The notes under the pieces were generated by a model. The model saw only the letters and a list, made by a program, of their open reading frames with translations. It had not been told where the DNA came from and did no database searches. This document shows positions 61,961 through 64,000 of a stretch of DNA of 64,000 nucleotides, one piece after another. The stretch is from Protaetiibacter mangrovi (GTDB lineage Bacteria > Actinomycetota > Actinomycetes > Actinomycetales > Microbacteriaceae): contig NZ_JANTHX010000004.1 of the NCBI RefSeq assembly GCF_024752305.1, positions 434,001 to 498,000 on the forward strand, written 5' to 3'. Each line of letters starts with the position of its first letter. The first letter of the stretch is position 1. The position numbers and the translations under genes are program-made.

Positions 61961-64000
61961 TTAGCGAAAGACCTCATCCAAGCTGTAGGAGAGGTTGTGA
62001 GCGGACCCCCAACCGACGTCCACAAACGTGTCGAGGGTCCCAAGGAAGTGTGCAAGCACGATTGGATCGGTCCGAAGCAGGTCTCGTTGCTCGGCGACAA
62101 AGCGTCGTAGGACGGACATCACGAGATCGAGCCCCATTGAGTCGAACTCGTAGCCGCCCACCCGTCCTGCATCTACCGCAGCAGCGACGAGTCGCAACAC
62201 GGATCGAGGGTCGGACTCGAAGCCGTATGCGAGCACAGCGATCGTGTGGTGGGTGGTGCTCGGGGCGGTAGCGCCTGCTAGAGCCTCGAGCAAGGAGCCG
62301 TACAGCCGAAGAACATCGCGCGGATTGGCGCGCGGGCTCGGTTCTTCCTCTTTCCGGTTGTACGCGCCGCATGAGAAATAAAGTTGGTTGCTGACGGCGT
62401 CCACGTGCTGAAGTAGCCGACGGTAGCGCTTCCGAGCTGAGTCGGTCGCCAGACGTCCCTCGAACCGTGCCCGCAATCTGGCTAGTTCTGCTGAACTCCG
62501 CTCCACCACCGTTGTCGATATTTCTACTGCGCGAGTCAGGGCCGCGACGTTGCGCTCGGTGTGAGGTGCTGGCGTGAGAGGCTCGCGCAGTATGTGGATG
62601 ACTGCCGTAATCAGGTTGGACCGGGCGGGTATCGCTGAGAGCAGCCTGTCTATATCGGAGCGCGCGCCCGGGTCGCCGTCCCATATGTCGAGGATTGCCA
62701 GCTTCCGCACACACGATTCGCGCAGTTGTTTGCCGCGCGACCCCAACTGCTGAGCTCGCACCAGCGTCTCGCGAAGGTTCTGAAGCAAGCCGTTGCGATC
62801 GCTGAATCTCTTGGCCCTAAAGACCACTCTCAAGATGGCGTCCAGCACTGCGGCCGAGGGCTCTACTCTCAGTCGTGCCTGCAGGATGGATAGTGCGAGC
62901 GGGCGTCGATCCGCGAGTATCCATGGCAGGTACTGGAACGCCTGGCGACGTACCTCGACCTCCGGAGCCGAGCACAGCAGGGTGACTTGTGCTTCAACCT
63001 CTGGCGTGGATATGCCGTAGTGAAGCAGTCCGAAGACGGCTTGGACCGCGGTGATCCGAGGGTTCCCGCCTGCCCAGTATTCGGAGTTGTCGAAGGACTC
63101 GACTTCGCGAGGGTGAGACACAGGAATTGCGAGAGACTGCAGCACCGCATCCACGAGAAGCCGTTGTGTGTCTGGATCGGTGTCGGCGATCCACTCCGCT
63201 CGCGAGGCTGCCGCGGCAAATGCCGCCGCGCTGTTCCACGCCTTCCGTCTGACCTCGTCGGCACCGTTAGTCGTTAGCTGCGATAGGTCTGCAACGAGTC
63301 GGTCGAGTGCCTGGATTCTCGAGTCGAACGTTTCGCGGTCAAGAACCGGAGGCAGATCTCGTTCAAGATTGCGTGCCTGTCCGAGCAGCGATCGTATGTG
63401 AGGGTCGTCGGTATCGACGCCGGCCTCGCGGAGGTCTGAGTCGGAATCGTCGGGGCTGGGATCGAAATCCCAAGCCCGGACGAATGGCCGTTGCGAGGGC
63501 GCTTGTTCGACTTCGGGGCTGAGACGCCGTTCGCGAGCCTCTTCTGTCGCGAACGCTTCCGGTGTGAACCTGGCAAGTAGTTGATCTGCGACACGGGATT
63601 GTCTTTCGTCGTTGGTCATCCCGATGATCGTTCGTTCGATCGCGACTCGATCGGCGGTTGTCGCGGAGGCGTGCAACTCGACGAGCGACTCGCCGATCTC
63701 GAACGACAACTCTCCGGACCCGAGACAATCGGCGTTGGTCAAGATCGGCATCAGGGCATGGGCAACATCCTGGGTCCGCGGTACCGCTTGGATCAGAGCC
63801 ATCCACACGCCGGCGTGAACGCTTTGGCCGGTCAGCTCGTCGATCACGCCGACCGCGACGCGGGGGGACTGAGATCGCATCCAGGACCGCAGGTGGGCAA
63901 GGATCTGGAAGGGGACCTCGTGCCCGTCGTCCAGGTCGATGAAGTAGCTGCCGTCACGGATCACGGTGCCACCAGCGGTTGAGAGCTCAATGGGGTCTCG
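61961..64000 (-). CDS. Large helical-repeat protein, 3' part only
   Basis: The frame is open to the right edge of the window, so at least 679 residues of the C-terminal part are present and the start lies outside. The first GTG seen, at 63,964, sits inside a continuous sequence (IELSTAGGTVIRDGSYFIDL) and is unlikely to be the true start. The protein is soluble and almost entirely helical, with HEAT-like stretches (VEAQVTLLCSAPEVEVRRQA, LALSILQARLRVEPSAAVLD) and an Asp/Ser-rich linker around SPDDSDSDLREAGVDTDDPH. No catalytic motif is visible. Codon use matches the XRE/PIN genes, not the core. The position in the island suggests a defence or mobile-element role; a STAND-type NTPase would carry its ATPase upstream, outside this window. 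Confidence 0.7.
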   Translation of the reverse strand, partial: RDPIELSTAGGTVIRDGSYFIDLDDGHEVPFQILAHLRSWMRSQSPRVAVGVIDELTGQSVHAGVWMALIQAVPRTQDVAHALMPILTNADCLGSGELSFEIGESLVELHASATTADRVAIERTIIGMTNDERQSRVADQLLARFTPEAFATEEARERRLSPEVEQAPSQRPFVRAWDFDPSPDDSDSDLREAGVDTDDPHIRSLLGQARNLERDLPPVLDRETFDSRIQALDRLVADLSQLTTNGADEVRRKAWNSAAAFAAAASRAEWIADTDPDTQRLLVDAVLQSLAIPVSHPREVESFDNSEYWAGGNPRITAVQAVFGLLHYGISTPEVEAQVTLLCSAPEVEVRRQAFQYLPWILADRRPLALSILQARLRVEPSAAVLDAILRVVFRAKRFSDRNGLLQNLRETLVRAQQLGSRGKQLRESCVRKLAILDIWDGDPGARSDIDRLLSAIPARSNLITAVIHILREPLTPAPHTERNVAALTRAVEISTTVVERSSAELARLRARFEGRLATDSARKRYRRLLQHVDAVSNQLYFSCGAYNRKEEEPSPRANPRDVLRLYGSLLEALAGATAPSTTHHTIAVLAYGFESDPRSVLRLVAAAVDAGRVGGYEFDSMGLDLVMSVLRRFVAEQRDLLRTDPIVLAHFLGTLDTFVDVGWGSAHNLSYSLDEVFR

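Overview
The window is 64 kb of high-GC actinobacterial chromosome, most likely from the family Microbacteriaceae. The evidence is a GlnR-type regulator, SenX3/RegX3, CarD, a fused ispDF, FolP2, the neighbourhood of extended cold-shock protein, DUF3027, DUF2530 and serC, and many genes whose GTG or ATG start lies only 6-7 nt after a TANNNT -10 box (leaderless mRNAs). The species cannot be named from sequence alone. No rRNA, CRISPR array, insertion sequence or intact prophage was seen.

Layout. 1-2.2 kb: RNase HI, a LysM lipoprotein, tRNA-Lys and a possible small structured RNA. 2.2-9.5 kb: a phosphate block on the minus strand (ppk-mutT1, then a PHO-box promoter driving pstS-pstC-pstA-pstB, with a strong hairpin after pstS). 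9.5-11.2 kb: a MarR regulator divergent from a peroxiredoxin-like protein, then glnR. 11.3-20.2 kb: small membrane proteins, a nitrobindin-like protein, a YgfZ-like folate protein, an FUSC-type membrane protein, a methyltransferase, gpmA, a thiamine-binding-type protein and a large LuxR-type ATPase regulator. 20.3-22.6 kb: an islet with foreign-looking base composition holding one 758-aa NACHT NTPase, a probable antiphage STAND protein. 22.6-25.3 kb: phoU and divergent senX3-regX3, the control arm of the pst genes. 25.3-34.9 kb: carD, ispDF, an HtaA-type surface protein with a DtxR-like box, cysS, rlmB, a DUF4032 kinase-like protein, a sugar-importer ATPase and a DsbA-like protein. 35-42.3 kb: tRNA-Thr, a DMT transporter, nitroreductase, msrB, DUF2332, DUF3263, a LytR_C protein, a cold-shock protein, a DUF3048 lipoprotein and groEL with two CIRCE operators. 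42.4-49.7 kb: a WXG100 protein, a histidine kinase/response regulator pair, a 772-aa lipoprotein, and folP2 with a RibD-like reductase. 49.7-59.8 kb: an XPB-type helicase and its Helicase_C_3 partner, a cold-shock protein, DUF3027/DUF2530, serC, a DtxR-family repressor, and two secreted peptidoglycan hydrolases (NlpC/P60 and CHAP) around an HNH nuclease.

The last 4 kb, starting at tRNA-Arg(CCT), has codon use unlike the core. It holds an XRE + ImmA/IrrE metallopeptidase regulator translationally coupled to a PIN-like protein, a decayed coding remnant, and the end of a large helical protein that runs off the window. A perfect 12-bp palindrome covers the -10 box and start codon of the XRE gene. 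This looks like a tRNA-associated accessory or defence island.

Links between genes: phosphate sensing (phoU, senX3, regX3), uptake (pstSCAB) and polyphosphate storage (ppk) are all present. The DtxR-family repressor at 56 kb is a candidate regulator of the HtaA gene at 28 kb. Intergenic spaces carry at least four families of palindromic repeats. The best candidates for something undescribed are the NACHT protein, the tRNA-Arg island, the ~78-nt structured RNA candidate and the 33-codon ORF with its own terminator.
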